From JAPOXR01 sp964291445 (GTDB lineage Bacteria; Pseudomonadota; Alphaproteobacteria; Rhodobacterales; Rhodobacteraceae): a stretch of 64,000 nt of DNA. How positions within the stretch are numbered: the first letter of the stretch is position 1; each line of letters begins with the position of its first letter. A model generated the notes under the pieces. The model worked only from the letters and a program-made list of their open reading frames with translations. It searched no databases and had not been told where the DNA came from. The position numbers and the translations under genes were made by a program. Positions 1 to 7,794 of the stretch are shown in pieces. The stretch covers positions 992,001-1,056,000 of the forward strand of contig OZ219862.1 of the NCBI GenBank assembly GCA_964291445.2. The letters run 5' to 3'.

Positions 1-665
1 AGGTTGCCGAACGCCCGCGAATGCCTGGGCAGGTATTCCTGTTCGCCGCAAATGTCGTTCATGAACAAATAGTCGACGTCGCCGCCCGGGCCCGAACCGA
101 GAGACACGGTAATGATGCTGGTACGCTTGCTGATTTCGGCAAGAACCGGCCCGGGAATGACCTCGGCCTCGACCATGACGCCGCCAGCCTCCTCGAGGCG
201 CTTGAACTTGCGGTAGAGCTCGAATGCCTCATCGGCGGTCCTGCCGATGGCGCGAAGCCCATCGGTCCAGGTGGATTTGCGCGGAACAAGCCCGAGATGG
301 CCCATCACGGGAATGTCTTCTTCGGCAAGGGTTCGCACCACTTTCATGCTCCTCGCCGTCATGATGGCATCGGCGCCATCGGCCAGGGCGCCGAGGGCTG
401 CACGCAGAAAGTCGTCGGCGGTGGCGAAGTCCGGGATGCCGATGGCCGCAGTCATGAAGATCGAGGATGAGCCCTCGCGAACGGCCCTGACATTCTGGAA
501 GTTGCCGATTGCCATGTCGATGCCGGCCGCTTCGGCGGCGGCGGCTTCATCGGCGGTGTTGGCTGTGACCTGGGTCCATTTGCGGGACCCCTTCGCGGCC
601 TGCATGCCGGCGATGGTGACGGTGCGCTCGGCCGGTTGGGCCGTCCAGGTGTAGACGCGTTTCAT
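1..665 (-). CDS. Ketopantoate hydroxymethyltransferase (PanB)-like protein, partial
   Basis: The first 221 codons are visible; the C-terminus lies beyond the window edge. The motif GHLGLVPR (PanB: GHxGLTPQ) and the later VMVEAEVIP segment, which carries the Glu that matches the PanB catalytic Glu, place it in the PanB/PEP-mutase TIM-barrel superfamily. By eye, the positions of the PanB metal ligands and substrate Lys (VGDS, DMPF and VKLE motifs) read GNFQ, IGIPD and IMTAR, so canonical ketopantoate synthesis is doubtful. The ATG follows a strong GGGAGGAA ribosome binding site. It starts 18 bp after the desaturase stop, so the two are probably co-transcribed. The family is clear from motifs; a role in catabolism rather than pantothenate synthesis is inferred from context. 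Confidence 0.75.
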   Translation of the reverse strand, partial: MKRVYTWTAQPAERTVTIAGMQAAKGSRKWTQVTANTADEAAAAEAAGIDMAIGNFQNVRAVREGSSSIFMTAAIGIPDFATADDFLRAALGALADGADAIMTARSMKVVRTLAEEDIPVMGHLGLVPRKSTWTDGLRAIGRTADEAFELYRKFKRLEEAGGVMVEAEVIPGPVLAEISKRTSIITVSLGSGPGGDVDYLFMNDICGEQEYLPRHSRAFGN

Positions 666-683
666 CGGGGTTCCTCCCAGGGT

Positions 684-1760
684 TTACTCGGTTGCATCGG
701 CAGCAACTTCGTGTCCGGACCACAGATAGGGTCGCGCCGTCGATGGCAGGTCGCGTACCAGGAAATGCTCGGGATCCTTCATTTGCCGGACCAGCACCGG
801 AACGGCCTCGCGAATGGCCTGCCAGGTCGAGGTGTTGGGCGCGGGCAGGTCGTGCTTGATGCATTCATGCAGTTCCGGAAGCTTGTGGTAGGGCACCATC
901 GTGAACATGTGGTGCTCGATGTGGTAGTTCATGTTCCAGTAGATGAACCGGCTGATCGGGTTCATCAACAACGTCCGGCTGTTCAGCCGGTGGTCGATGA
1001 CGTTGTCGGCCAACGCCGCGTGCTGAAGAATTCCGGTAATCGTCATGTGCCAGGCGCCGTACATTCGCGGCAGGCCAATCACCATCAATGGCAGGATCGA
1101 CCCCATCCAGAGAGCAAGGCCGGCGGTGGCGACATAGATCGCCAACCAGATTCGGGCCACGGCGATGGCGGCCGACCATTCGGCCTCGGGCACATACTCC
1201 CTTTCCTCCGCCGTCAGGCGGCCTGATGCCAGCTGGATCATTGACCTGAACGCCAGTGGAATGTCGACAAGGCCGAAGAGATTGGCCAGCATCTTGGACA
1301 GGTTCGGTGGACGCCGGGCCAGGATTTGCGGATCCCGCCCCACGATCGTGGTGTCGGTGTGGTGGCGGGCATGGCCGTATTTCCAGATGACCGGGTTCCG
1401 CATGATCATGAAACAGGCGAGTTGGTACACGGCATCGTTCATCCAGCGGGTCTTGAATGCGGTGCCGTGACCGCATTCATGCCAGCGGCTGTCGGTGGAG
1501 GAGCCGTAGAGCACGCCATAGGCCAGCCAGAACGGCGCCGACCACCAGGACGGCCAGAACCAAATCGCGATTCCGGCAAGTCCGGCGAGTGCCGCCAGCC
1601 AGACCAGCGTGTCCCGGATCGCCGGTCCGTCCGAGCGCTTCATCAGTTCTTTCATCGTCCTGCGCGGAATGTCGGTGGCGTACCAGTTGGCGCCGGCCAG
1701 TCCGGTCTCGACGGCGCGCTTCCCGTCCTTGCCCAGCAGGCTGTAGTCCCGTTGGTCCAA
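684..1760 (-). CDS. Fatty acid desaturase family membrane di-iron enzyme
   Basis: This is an integral-membrane desaturase/hydroxylase. From the chosen TTG start (358 residues) the three His boxes are HECGH at 94-98, HARHH at 130-134 and HIEHH at 280-284; in the family these ligate the di-iron centre. Hydrophobic stretches lie near residues 51-85 and 200-230. The TTG is preferred because AAGGGA lies about 9 bases upstream and the protein then begins where similarity should. An in-frame ATG at 1880 would add 40 unconvincing residues and touch the divergent regulator. It precedes the PanB-like gene by 18 bp. The substrate could be an acyl chain or another lipophilic compound; the family also includes hydroxylases and ketolases. 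Confidence 0.85.
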   Translation of the reverse strand: MDQRDYSLLGKDGKRAVETGLAGANWYATDIPRRTMKELMKRSDGPAIRDTLVWLAALAGLAGIAIWFWPSWWSAPFWLAYGVLYGSSTDSRWHECGHGTAFKTRWMNDAVYQLACFMIMRNPVIWKYGHARHHTDTTIVGRDPQILARRPPNLSKMLANLFGLVDIPLAFRSMIQLASGRLTAEEREYVPEAEWSAAIAVARIWLAIYVATAGLALWMGSILPLMVIGLPRMYGAWHMTITGILQHAALADNVIDHRLNSRTLLMNPISRFIYWNMNYHIEHHMFTMVPYHKLPELHECIKHDLPAPNTSTWQAIREAVPVLVRQMKDPEHFLVRDLPSTARPYLWSGHEVAADATE

Positions 1761-1882
1761 CTGGCATCGTCCCTTGCCGCCTGCCGGAGAAAATAGCAGG
1801 ACCCGGCAACGCGGCAAGACAGGCATATCCATTTTTATCAAAAACTTTCCATTTGTTTGCACATTCGGATAGATTTTCATCC
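1761..1882. promoter_or_regulatory. Divergent promoter region between desaturase operon and LacI-type gene
   Basis: This 122-bp gap is distinctly AT-rich between about 1830 and 1880 in otherwise GC-rich DNA and separates divergently transcribed genes. It must hold the promoters of both, and probably the operator of the regulator at 1883. I do not see a convincing perfect palindrome, so no operator is assigned. Confidence 0.4.
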
Positions 1883-2968
1883 ATGACGAGCCATGTGAAA
1901 CGACCCACCATGGCCGATATCGCCGCCCGGGCCGGTGTCGGCATCGCCACGGTGGACCGTGTCCTGACCGGACGCAGAAAGGTCCGCGAGGAAAACGCCC
2001 GGCGGGTATTCGAGGCCGCGGCGGCGCTTGGCTACCATGCCACGCCGGTGATCCGCTACCGGTTGGACCGCGACGCCCCGCGTGCCACCTTCGGGTTCGT
2101 GCTGCCCAAGAAGGACCAGGAATTCTATCGCGACCTGTCGACCGCCCTCAGGTCCGAAATCGAGAACATCCGCGACCTGCGTGGAACGGCGATCATCCAC
2201 TATGCCGAAACCCAGGATCCGGCGGAATATGCGGAATTGCTGGGTGCAATGACAGGCACCGCCGATGTTGTCGGCGCCTCTGCCGTCAACCATCCGCTGG
2301 TCGAACAGGCGGTGGGGGTGCTGGCGGATGCGGGAATTCCGGTCCTTGCCATGCTGAATGACTTTGCGCCACAAATCAGGTGCAACTTCATCGGTCTCGA
2401 CAACTTCCATGCCGGCCGACAGGCAGCCTGGATGCTGGCCAACATCATCCACGACCCCGGAGTGATCGCGGTTCTGGTCGGTGGCAATCTCTGGCAGGCG
2501 CACCAGCTGCGGGAGCAGGGCTTGCGGAGCTACTTTCACCAGCATGCGCCCGGGTTTCGGCTGCGGGATGCGGTGCTGAACCTCGAGACAAGGGGCATCA
2601 CCTACGCAATGGTGCAGGATTTCGTGGCCAGCCAGCCGGACCTTCGCGGAATCTACATCGCCGGCGGCGGTGTCGAAGGCGCAATCGACGCCCTTCGCCA
2701 GGGGGGCGCCAACCGTCGGGTCCGCCTCATCGTGCATCCCCTGACGAGTGAGACCCGTGCCGCAATCGCCGACGGGACCGTTACCATGGTCATCGGCACC
2801 CCGATTGCCGAACTGGCGCACCGGGTGGTCGCGGAAATGGCGGCATCGGTTTCGGGGCCCGGCACGAACAAGGGCAAACCGGTGCTGCTGACGCCGGAAA
2901 TCCTCCTGCCCGACTCCCCCGTGGGGCCTGCACCAGGGCCGGACATGAACAGACGGAATTTCCGATGA
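1883..2968 (+). CDS. LacI-family transcriptional regulator
   Basis: The 361-residue protein has an N-terminal LacI helix-turn-helix (MADIAARAGVGIATVDRVLT, about residues 10-29), the hinge region, and a periplasmic-binding-protein-like effector domain (VLPKKDQEFYRDLSTALR onward to about residue 340). This class is usually a ligand-responsive repressor of nearby catabolic genes. It is divergent from the desaturase/PanB-like pair, its likely target. Its helix-turn-helix resembles that of the LacI-type protein at 18045 (shared ATVDRVL), suggesting two related regulators of neighbouring catabolic units. A longer upstream reading frame exists but starts inside the antisense desaturase gene; the ATG at 1883 opens directly on the DNA-binding domain. 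Confidence 0.9.
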   Translation: MTSHVKRPTMADIAARAGVGIATVDRVLTGRRKVREENARRVFEAAAALGYHATPVIRYRLDRDAPRATFGFVLPKKDQEFYRDLSTALRSEIENIRDLRGTAIIHYAETQDPAEYAELLGAMTGTADVVGASAVNHPLVEQAVGVLADAGIPVLAMLNDFAPQIRCNFIGLDNFHAGRQAAWMLANIIHDPGVIAVLVGGNLWQAHQLREQGLRSYFHQHAPGFRLRDAVLNLETRGITYAMVQDFVASQPDLRGIYIAGGGVEGAIDALRQGGANRRVRLIVHPLTSETRAAIADGTVTMVIGTPIAELAHRVVAEMAASVSGPGTNKGKPVLLTPEILLPDSPVGPAPGPDMNRRNFR

Positions 2969-3251
2969 AGATCCACCGCCGAGCCACACGCAGATGCCTG
3001 AAATGTCCTGGCATGCCACGTAGGCCCAGTGAAGGCTGTCGACCCTCTGCGACCACGGCCACGGATTTACAGCAGATCTCTTCATGAATTCCATGTCCTC
3101 ATCGATATTTCGGAAAGCGCCTTGAAGCACAGGCCTCCCGTCACCGTGGTGACCGGAGGCCCGGTCGCGAAGCCAGCTTTCTCTCCATTGCTTGGGATTC
3201 GGCCACCAGCGCCAATGGCTGCCTTCACCGGTGCGTCGTCTCAAGCCCGGC
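2969..3251. other. Intergenic region, no gene recognised
   Basis: This stretch lies between the LacI-type regulator and the toxin-antitoxin promoter. A short frame crosses it, but its translation has no recognisable domain and no good ribosome binding site. I see no RNA gene, terminator or repeat that I would defend. Confidence 0.5.
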
Positions 3252-3280
3252 TTGCAGGAAGTGCATTTATAGACTATATT
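3252..3280 (+). promoter_or_regulatory. Putative sigma70-type promoter of the toxin-antitoxin pair
   Basis: TTGCAG at 3252-3257 and TATATT at 3275-3280 are separated by 17 bp, giving a good -10 and a moderate -35 box. The nonamer TGCATTTAT occurs directly repeated at 3262-3270 (inside the spacer) and 3291-3299 (over the antitoxin start), separated by AT-rich DNA. Such repeats flanking the transcription start are a natural place for autorepression by the antitoxin. The promoter assignment is from sequence; the operator role is inference. Confidence 0.5.
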
Positions 3281-3297
3281 TTCATATATATGCATTT

Positions 3298-3714
3298 ATG
3301 GATTTTCCCATGACTGAGCACGCACGCCTGGCAACCTCGCTTGACCGGAGGAGTCTCTCTCGCCCGGCATTACGCACCTTCTTTCGCATTGCCGGCCTAT
3401 GGGGCCTCTCGGTCGAGGAACAGATGATCCTGCTCGGGCTGACGGCCCGATCAACCTTCTTCAAGTGGAAGAAGGGTCCGACCACCAATCTGCCAATGGA
3501 TACGCTGGAGCGCATTTCCTACATTCTGGGCATCTACAAGGCGCTTCAGATCCTGCTCCCCGACGAACGTGCTGCCGATGAATGGGTGAGACGTCCGAAC
3601 ACGGCACCGCTGTTTTCCGGTCGGCCGGCTCTCGACCGCATGCTCTCCGGCCAGGTGGCCGACCTCTTCGTCGTGCGGCAATACCTCGACGCAGAGCGGG
3701 GTGGATGGGCGTGA
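3298..3714 (+). CDS. Xre/MbcA/ParS-type antitoxin
   Basis: This 138-residue protein has an N-terminal helical DNA-binding-like region (around GLSVEEQMILLGLTARSTFF) followed by the C-terminal MbcA/ParS/Xre antitoxin domain (DUF2384; LFSGRPALDRMLSGQVADLF, then a YLDAERGGW tail). Members of this family neutralise RES-domain toxins by covering the active site and usually repress their own operon. The toxin gene begins inside its last codons, so the two are translationally coupled. The start may be the ATG at 3298 or at 3310; the latter leaves a longer leader after the predicted promoter. Family assignment is from motif resemblance and the strictly conserved pairing with RES toxins. Confidence 0.85.
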   Translation: MDFPMTEHARLATSLDRRSLSRPALRTFFRIAGLWGLSVEEQMILLGLTARSTFFKWKKGPTTNLPMDTLERISYILGIYKALQILLPDERAADEWVRRPNTAPLFSGRPALDRMLSGQVADLFVVRQYLDAERGGWA

Positions 3715-4418
3715 CGCCACCGGTCACGCGCGTCGAGTGGAGGCCGTGCTGGCGAATAATCCCCAGTCGGTTTCCGCCGGTTCAACACTTCGAACGGGTC
3801 ACGGACCCGGAGGATCTCCAGGCGATCTTCGAACTGGAAGCGTTCACCAATCCCAGGCTTCGTGACGAGGTTGGCGATATCGAACTCGTGCCGTCCGAGG
3901 ATCGTGTCAGCGGGCCAGGAACAGACGTTATCATGGCGGCATTCACCCGCCTGAATCCGTCTGGCAGCCGGTTTTCGGATGGCACATACGGCGTCTTTTA
4001 TGCCGCAAACGACATCGGCACGGCCATCGCCGAGACCAGACACCATCGCCAGCAATTCCTGGCCGCCACGGCACAGACGCAAATGGAGCTGGACATGCGT
4101 GTCTACCTGGTCGACCTCGATGGGGATCTGCACGATCTGCGGGGTCAGACGAATGTTCAACCGCTCGTCTTTCACAACGACAACTACGCTGCGAGCCAGC
4201 ACCTGGCGAAAACGCTGCGTGCGGCCGGCTCGAACGGGATTGCCTGGGACAGCGTGCGCCGGGCGGGCGGCGAGTGTGTCGCCGTGTTTCGACCGACCCC
4301 TCTTTCCAACGCCCGGCAGGAGCGACACCTCTGCTACGCATGGAACGGCCGGATAATCGAAACCGTCTATGAGAAACGTGAACTCGCCATGGCCGCCCCT
4401 CTCACTTCGGGGTCGTGA
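3705..4418 (+). CDS. RES-domain toxin (MbcT-like NAD+-depleting)
   Basis: A 237-residue RES-domain protein. The typical segment GSRFSDGTYGVFYAANDIGTAIAE contains the conserved Arg, Tyr and Glu of RES toxins, and a later SNGIAWDSVRRAGGECVAVF segment matches the C-terminal part of the domain. Characterised RES toxins such as MbcT and ParT degrade NAD+ or modify a target using NAD+. The ATG at 3705 overlaps the antitoxin gene by 10 bp; a GTG at 3711 (GTGA overlap) is an alternative. Gene order antitoxin-toxin is normal for this family. The cassette separates two LacI-regulated catabolic units and is AT-richer upstream than its neighbours, consistent with horizontal arrival. Confidence 0.87.
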   Translation: MGVTPPVTRVEWRPCWRIIPSRFPPVQHFERVTDPEDLQAIFELEAFTNPRLRDEVGDIELVPSEDRVSGPGTDVIMAAFTRLNPSGSRFSDGTYGVFYAANDIGTAIAETRHHRQQFLAATAQTQMELDMRVYLVDLDGDLHDLRGQTNVQPLVFHNDNYAASQHLAKTLRAAGSNGIAWDSVRRAGGECVAVFRPTPLSNARQERHLCYAWNGRIIETVYEKRELAMAAPLTSGS

Positions 4419-4490
4419 CCAGTTGGCTGCACAGCCGTCGCGAGTAGCATCCGAGATCCCGGGCGGTCTTGACGTAGCCGGAATGGGGCA

Positions 4491-4572
4491 ATGCGCCGCA
4501 CATGCGGGTCCAGCGTCCAAATCCCGGACAACATCATTGCATCCAAGGGCGATGCGCCGCACATGCGGGTCC
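4491..4572. repeat. Pair of exact 21-bp direct repeats with internal dyad
   Basis: A 21-bp sequence beginning ATGCGCCGCACATGCGGGTC occurs at 4491-4511 and again at 4552-4572, 61 bp apart. Each copy contains CCGCA-CA-TGCGG, a 5-bp inverted repeat. It lies between the RES toxin and the 3' end of the Liv operon, which converge here. It could be an intergenic repeat family, a transcription terminator remnant or a protein-binding site; nothing in the window decides. Confidence 0.7.
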
Positions 4573-4638
4573 GGCCCTTCCTGGAGACCCCTCCTGGTTG
4601 ATCAACTCCCGGAGCGCATCGCGGCCGGCGATGTCCGG

Positions 4639-5439
4639 TTACACGGCCAGGAGTTCCTTGACCTGCTCGTCGCTCATCTCGCGGCCGAGATAGGCCTCGA
4701 TCACCGCGTGGTCGTTGCTGACCTCCTTCGGTGTGCCCTCGGCGATCTTCTCGCCGTGATCGAGCACCGATATCCGGTCGCAGGTATCCATGACCACCTT
4801 CAGGATATGCTCGACGATGACCACGGTCAGGCTGAAGCGATTCTTCAGCGTCACCATGATGTTCATGATGTTGTCGACATTGACCGGCGACAGCCCCGCT
4901 GCTGGCTCATCCAGCAACAGGAGCTTGGGGCGCATGGCGATCGATCGTCCCAGCGCCAGCAGTCGGCGTTGGCCGATCGACATCTCCGATGCCGGGATAT
5001 GCGCGAAATCCGCCAAACCGATCAGTTCGAGGATCTCCATCATCTCATCCATGATGCGCTTTTCCTCCACCGCAACATGGCCGGTGCCAAACAGGCCTGC
5101 GAAGGTGCTGTACTGGACATGGCAATGGTGGCCGATCCGCAGATTGTCGAGCACGCTCATCTCGGTGAACATCCTGAGCAGCTGGAAGGTGCGGGCGACT
5201 CCCGCTTCGGCGATGCGGTGCGGCTCCCAGCCAGTGATGTCATGGCCGTCAAAAATGACATTCCCCGAATCGACGGGGTATATGCCGCTCAGCAGGTTGA
5301 AAAAGGTGCTCTTGCCGGACCCGTTCGGACCGATGACGGCGCGCATCTCGCCATCCGCAAGCTCGAAATCCACGTTCCTGATGGCGTGGAGGCCACCGAA
5401 ATGCTTGTTCAGCCCGGTCACGTTCAGCAGGGTGGCCAT
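4639..5439 (-). CDS. livG: Branched-chain amino acid/HAAT-type ABC transporter ATP-binding protein LivG
   Basis: This 266-residue ATPase is one of two in the importer. Walker A is GPNGSGKST (about residue 37), Walker B LLLLDEP, and the signature is MSIGQRR rather than LSGGQ, a variation common in LivG. The C-terminal YLGRE segment followed by a short tail is also typical of LivG. The ATG overlaps the livM stop codon by one base (TGATG), showing translational coupling. It is the last gene of the operon that starts near 17899. The substrate cannot be read from the ATPase. Confidence 0.92.
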   Translation of the reverse strand: MATLLNVTGLNKHFGGLHAIRNVDFELADGEMRAVIGPNGSGKSTFFNLLSGIYPVDSGNVIFDGHDITGWEPHRIAEAGVARTFQLLRMFTEMSVLDNLRIGHHCHVQYSTFAGLFGTGHVAVEEKRIMDEMMEILELIGLADFAHIPASEMSIGQRRLLALGRSIAMRPKLLLLDEPAAGLSPVNVDNIMNIMVTLKNRFSLTVVIVEHILKVVMDTCDRISVLDHGEKIAEGTPKEVSNDHAVIEAYLGREMSDEQVKELLAV

Positions 5440-6491
5440 CACGGGTCCTCGTCCGACATGGCGCCGACCTGCTCGCGCTGGCGGGCGGCGGTGGCCTGGC
5501 GGGCGGCGACGAATCGGCGCGAGACGAAGTAGCGGTCGATGATGCCGCCAATGCCCTTGGGCATGAAGATGACGGTGCCCACGATCACCAGGCCGAACAG
5601 CAGCAACTGGTAGAAATAGTAGTCGCGGGTCACGTCGGCGACGATGGAGACGATGATCGCCCCGATGACGCCGCCCCAGATATTGCCGATGCCTCCGAGG
5701 ACGACCATGAGCAGGACGGTCACCATCTCGATCACGGTGAAATTGTTGGGGTGGACATAGCCCGGCAGCATGTGGGCCATCAGCGAGCCGGCGAGCCCGG
5801 CATAGACTGCGCTGAGCATGAAGGCGATCAGCTTGTAGCGCTTCACATGGACGCCCGAGGCGGCGGCGGTGAGCGGGTCCTCGCGGATGGCCATGAAGGC
5901 GCGGCCGGTGGCCGAGCGGAGGATGGCAAAACTGGCATAGACCGCCAGCACCGTTGTCGGCATGGCCAGGAAATAGAAGCTCTCGTAGGTCTTCAGGACA
6001 ATCCCGAAGAACACCGGCGGCTTGATGCCCCCGATCCCGGACGCGCTTCCCAGGTAGTTGGTGACGCGGATGAAGATTTCCACCGCCTGGGCGAAGGCAA
6101 GCGTGGCAAGCGCCAGGTAGGCGCCCTCGAGCCGAAAGGACGGGATGGCAACGACGGCCCCGGTCAGCACGGTGACCACCACCGCGATCGGCATGCAGAC
6201 CCAGAACGGCATGCCGAACTTGGTTGACAGCACTGCAGAGGTGAATGCTCCCACCGCGGCCAGGGCGACATGACCGACGGTGACCTGGCCGGCGAACCCC
6301 TTCACGATGTTCAGCCCCGTGGCCATGATGATCATGATGCAGATGTGGTTCAGCAGGTACACCTGGTAGGTGTTGGCCGCCAGCCATGGCAGCGGCAGCA
6401 GCAGAACCAGACCGGCGCACCACGGCATGACCGGGTGAATGCGTGACAGGCGCTGAATGCCTGCCAGGAATGTATCGATGGCTCCGTGCAT
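5439..6491 (-). CDS. livM: HAAT-type ABC transporter permease LivM
   Basis: A 350-residue, highly hydrophobic permease with about ten predicted membrane segments and the LivM signature GFAGQVTVGHVALAAVGAF (about residue 70) and VLGGIGNIWGGVIGAI (about residue 240). It pairs with LivH to form the inner-membrane channel. The ATG at 6491 gives a normal length; an upstream in-frame ATG at 6560 would begin before the intercistronic hairpin and is less likely. It is separated from the upstream binding-protein gene by a strong inverted repeat. Confidence 0.92.
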   Translation of the reverse strand: MHGAIDTFLAGIQRLSRIHPVMPWCAGLVLLLPLPWLAANTYQVYLLNHICIMIIMATGLNIVKGFAGQVTVGHVALAAVGAFTSAVLSTKFGMPFWVCMPIAVVVTVLTGAVVAIPSFRLEGAYLALATLAFAQAVEIFIRVTNYLGSASGIGGIKPPVFFGIVLKTYESFYFLAMPTTVLAVYASFAILRSATGRAFMAIREDPLTAAASGVHVKRYKLIAFMLSAVYAGLAGSLMAHMLPGYVHPNNFTVIEMVTVLLMVVLGGIGNIWGGVIGAIIVSIVADVTRDYYFYQLLLFGLVIVGTVIFMPKGIGGIIDRYFVSRRFVAARQATAARQREQVGAMSDEDP

Positions 6492-6521
6492 CTGGACCGG
6501 CTTTTGCTGGAATAGGAAACA

Positions 6522-6551
6522 ACCCGGACCGGAACGCTGCCCGGTCCGGGT
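6522..6551 (-). terminator. 11-bp hairpin between binding-protein gene and livM
   Basis: Arms 6522-6532 and 6541-6551 form a perfect 11-bp GC-rich stem with an 8-base loop, just after the binding-protein stop codon on the minus strand. It is followed on that strand by a moderately T-rich TTGTTTCC. In ABC operons such hairpins often act as partial terminators or mRNA stabilisers, so that the binding protein is made in excess over the permeases. Confidence 0.6.
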
Positions 6552-6562
6552 CGGATGCATGC

Positions 6563-7762
6563 CTACAGGCCGAAATCGATCGGCATGGTCACGCGGTCAA
6601 GGATGCCGAGCTCGAAATCGGCGCCGCCCTTCAGGTAGCCGATGAGCACGACGGTGCGGTTGCCGTCACGGCATTGCGGCGTCGGGTCGGCACAGAAGCT
6701 GATCGGGCCGGAGGCCAGGCCTTCATAGTTCTCGATGCCGGCAATGGCGTCGCGGATGGCGACACGGTCGGCAGCCAGATCGGCGTCGGCGGTCGAGATG
6801 TCGGCATTGTTCAGCGCGATCTCGACGATGCGGATCAGATCCCAGGCCTGGCTGAAATCGTGGTCGATCTTCTCGACGCCGTAGCGCTCGCGCACCATGT
6901 TGTTGAACTCCACCGCGATCGGCCTGGTGTCGCTGTCGGAATAGGCGGCGGTGTAGAAGACGCCCTTGATGGCGTCACCGGCCATGCCCGGTACCGGGGC
7001 GTTGGAGGCGACCGAGTTGGCCACGCGCTTGACCTCGGCCGGAATGCCGACCTCGTAGGACTGGACCAGCGCCCGCGCCATCGGCTCCTGCAGGGCGGCG
7101 ATGTAGAGGGCATCGACATCCATGGCCTTGATCTTCAGCATGTGGCTGCGGAAGTCGATCTCCTTCTCCTGCACCTGCGCCCAGTAGGCGGGCTCGGCGC
7201 CGAACTGCGCCGCCATCTGCTCGCGCAGACCCTCGGCATCGGCGACGGCGGCGGCGTCGGAGGCAAACACGTAGGCGATGTTGGTGCCGATCGTCTCGCC
7301 GATATACTTGGCGGCGACGCCCTTGTAGTAGCGGGCCGAGATCGGCACGCGGAAGACCCACTCCGAACCCTTGAGGGTGATCTTGTCCGAGGTCGAGTGC
7401 GGAATGATGTGCGGCACCATGGCCTGGGCGGTGACGTCGACCATCGGCAGGGTCACCGACGAGCAGGAGGAGCCGATGACCAGATGCACGTTGTCCTGGT
7501 AGGCGAACTTGTTGGCATTGGCCACGCCCTTGTCGGACTTGCACTCGTCATTGAGCAGGATCAGCTCGATCATGTTGCCATTGATGCCGCCGGCGGCGTT
7601 GATGGCGTCGAACTCGTCCTGCATCATCTGGCCGTATTTCTGGCCGTTCTCCGAGATCATCCGCATCGAGGTGCCGATGCGGATATCGCCGGCCAGCACT
7701 GCCGACGCCGTCATCGAGGCGATGATGGTGGCGGCGGCGCCGAGTTTGGTCATGGTACTCAT
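6563..7762 (-). CDS. HAAT-family ABC transporter substrate-binding protein
   Basis: A 399-residue periplasmic binding protein. A Sec signal peptide (MSTMTKLGAAATIIASMTAS..VLAG, cleavage near residue 25) precedes a Peripla_BP_6 (LivJ/K-like) domain containing NAAGGINGNMIELILLNDEC and VIGSSCSSVTLPMVDV. Such proteins bind amino acids, amides, aromatic acids or other carboxylates. The ATG has a GGAGGA ribosome binding site 7 bases upstream. A longer in-frame extension overlaps livH in another frame and is not coding. It sits in the middle of the transporter cluster (order F-H-binding protein-M-G) within a catabolic operon, so its ligand is probably the operon's substrate. Confidence 0.92.
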   Translation of the reverse strand: MSTMTKLGAAATIIASMTASAVLAGDIRIGTSMRMISENGQKYGQMMQDEFDAINAAGGINGNMIELILLNDECKSDKGVANANKFAYQDNVHLVIGSSCSSVTLPMVDVTAQAMVPHIIPHSTSDKITLKGSEWVFRVPISARYYKGVAAKYIGETIGTNIAYVFASDAAAVADAEGLREQMAAQFGAEPAYWAQVQEKEIDFRSHMLKIKAMDVDALYIAALQEPMARALVQSYEVGIPAEVKRVANSVASNAPVPGMAGDAIKGVFYTAAYSDSDTRPIAVEFNNMVRERYGVEKIDHDFSQAWDLIRIVEIALNNADISTADADLAADRVAIRDAIAGIENYEGLASGPISFCADPTPQCRDGNRTVVLIGYLKGGADFELGILDRVTMPIDFGL

Positions 7763-7794
7763 GGTATCCTCCGGTTGTTGTGAATTGGCGGTTG

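Noticed and set aside
6443..7783. 446-codon plus-strand open frame across livM and the binding protein
   Set aside because: Low-complexity Gly/His/Asp translation opposite a well-supported binding-protein gene.
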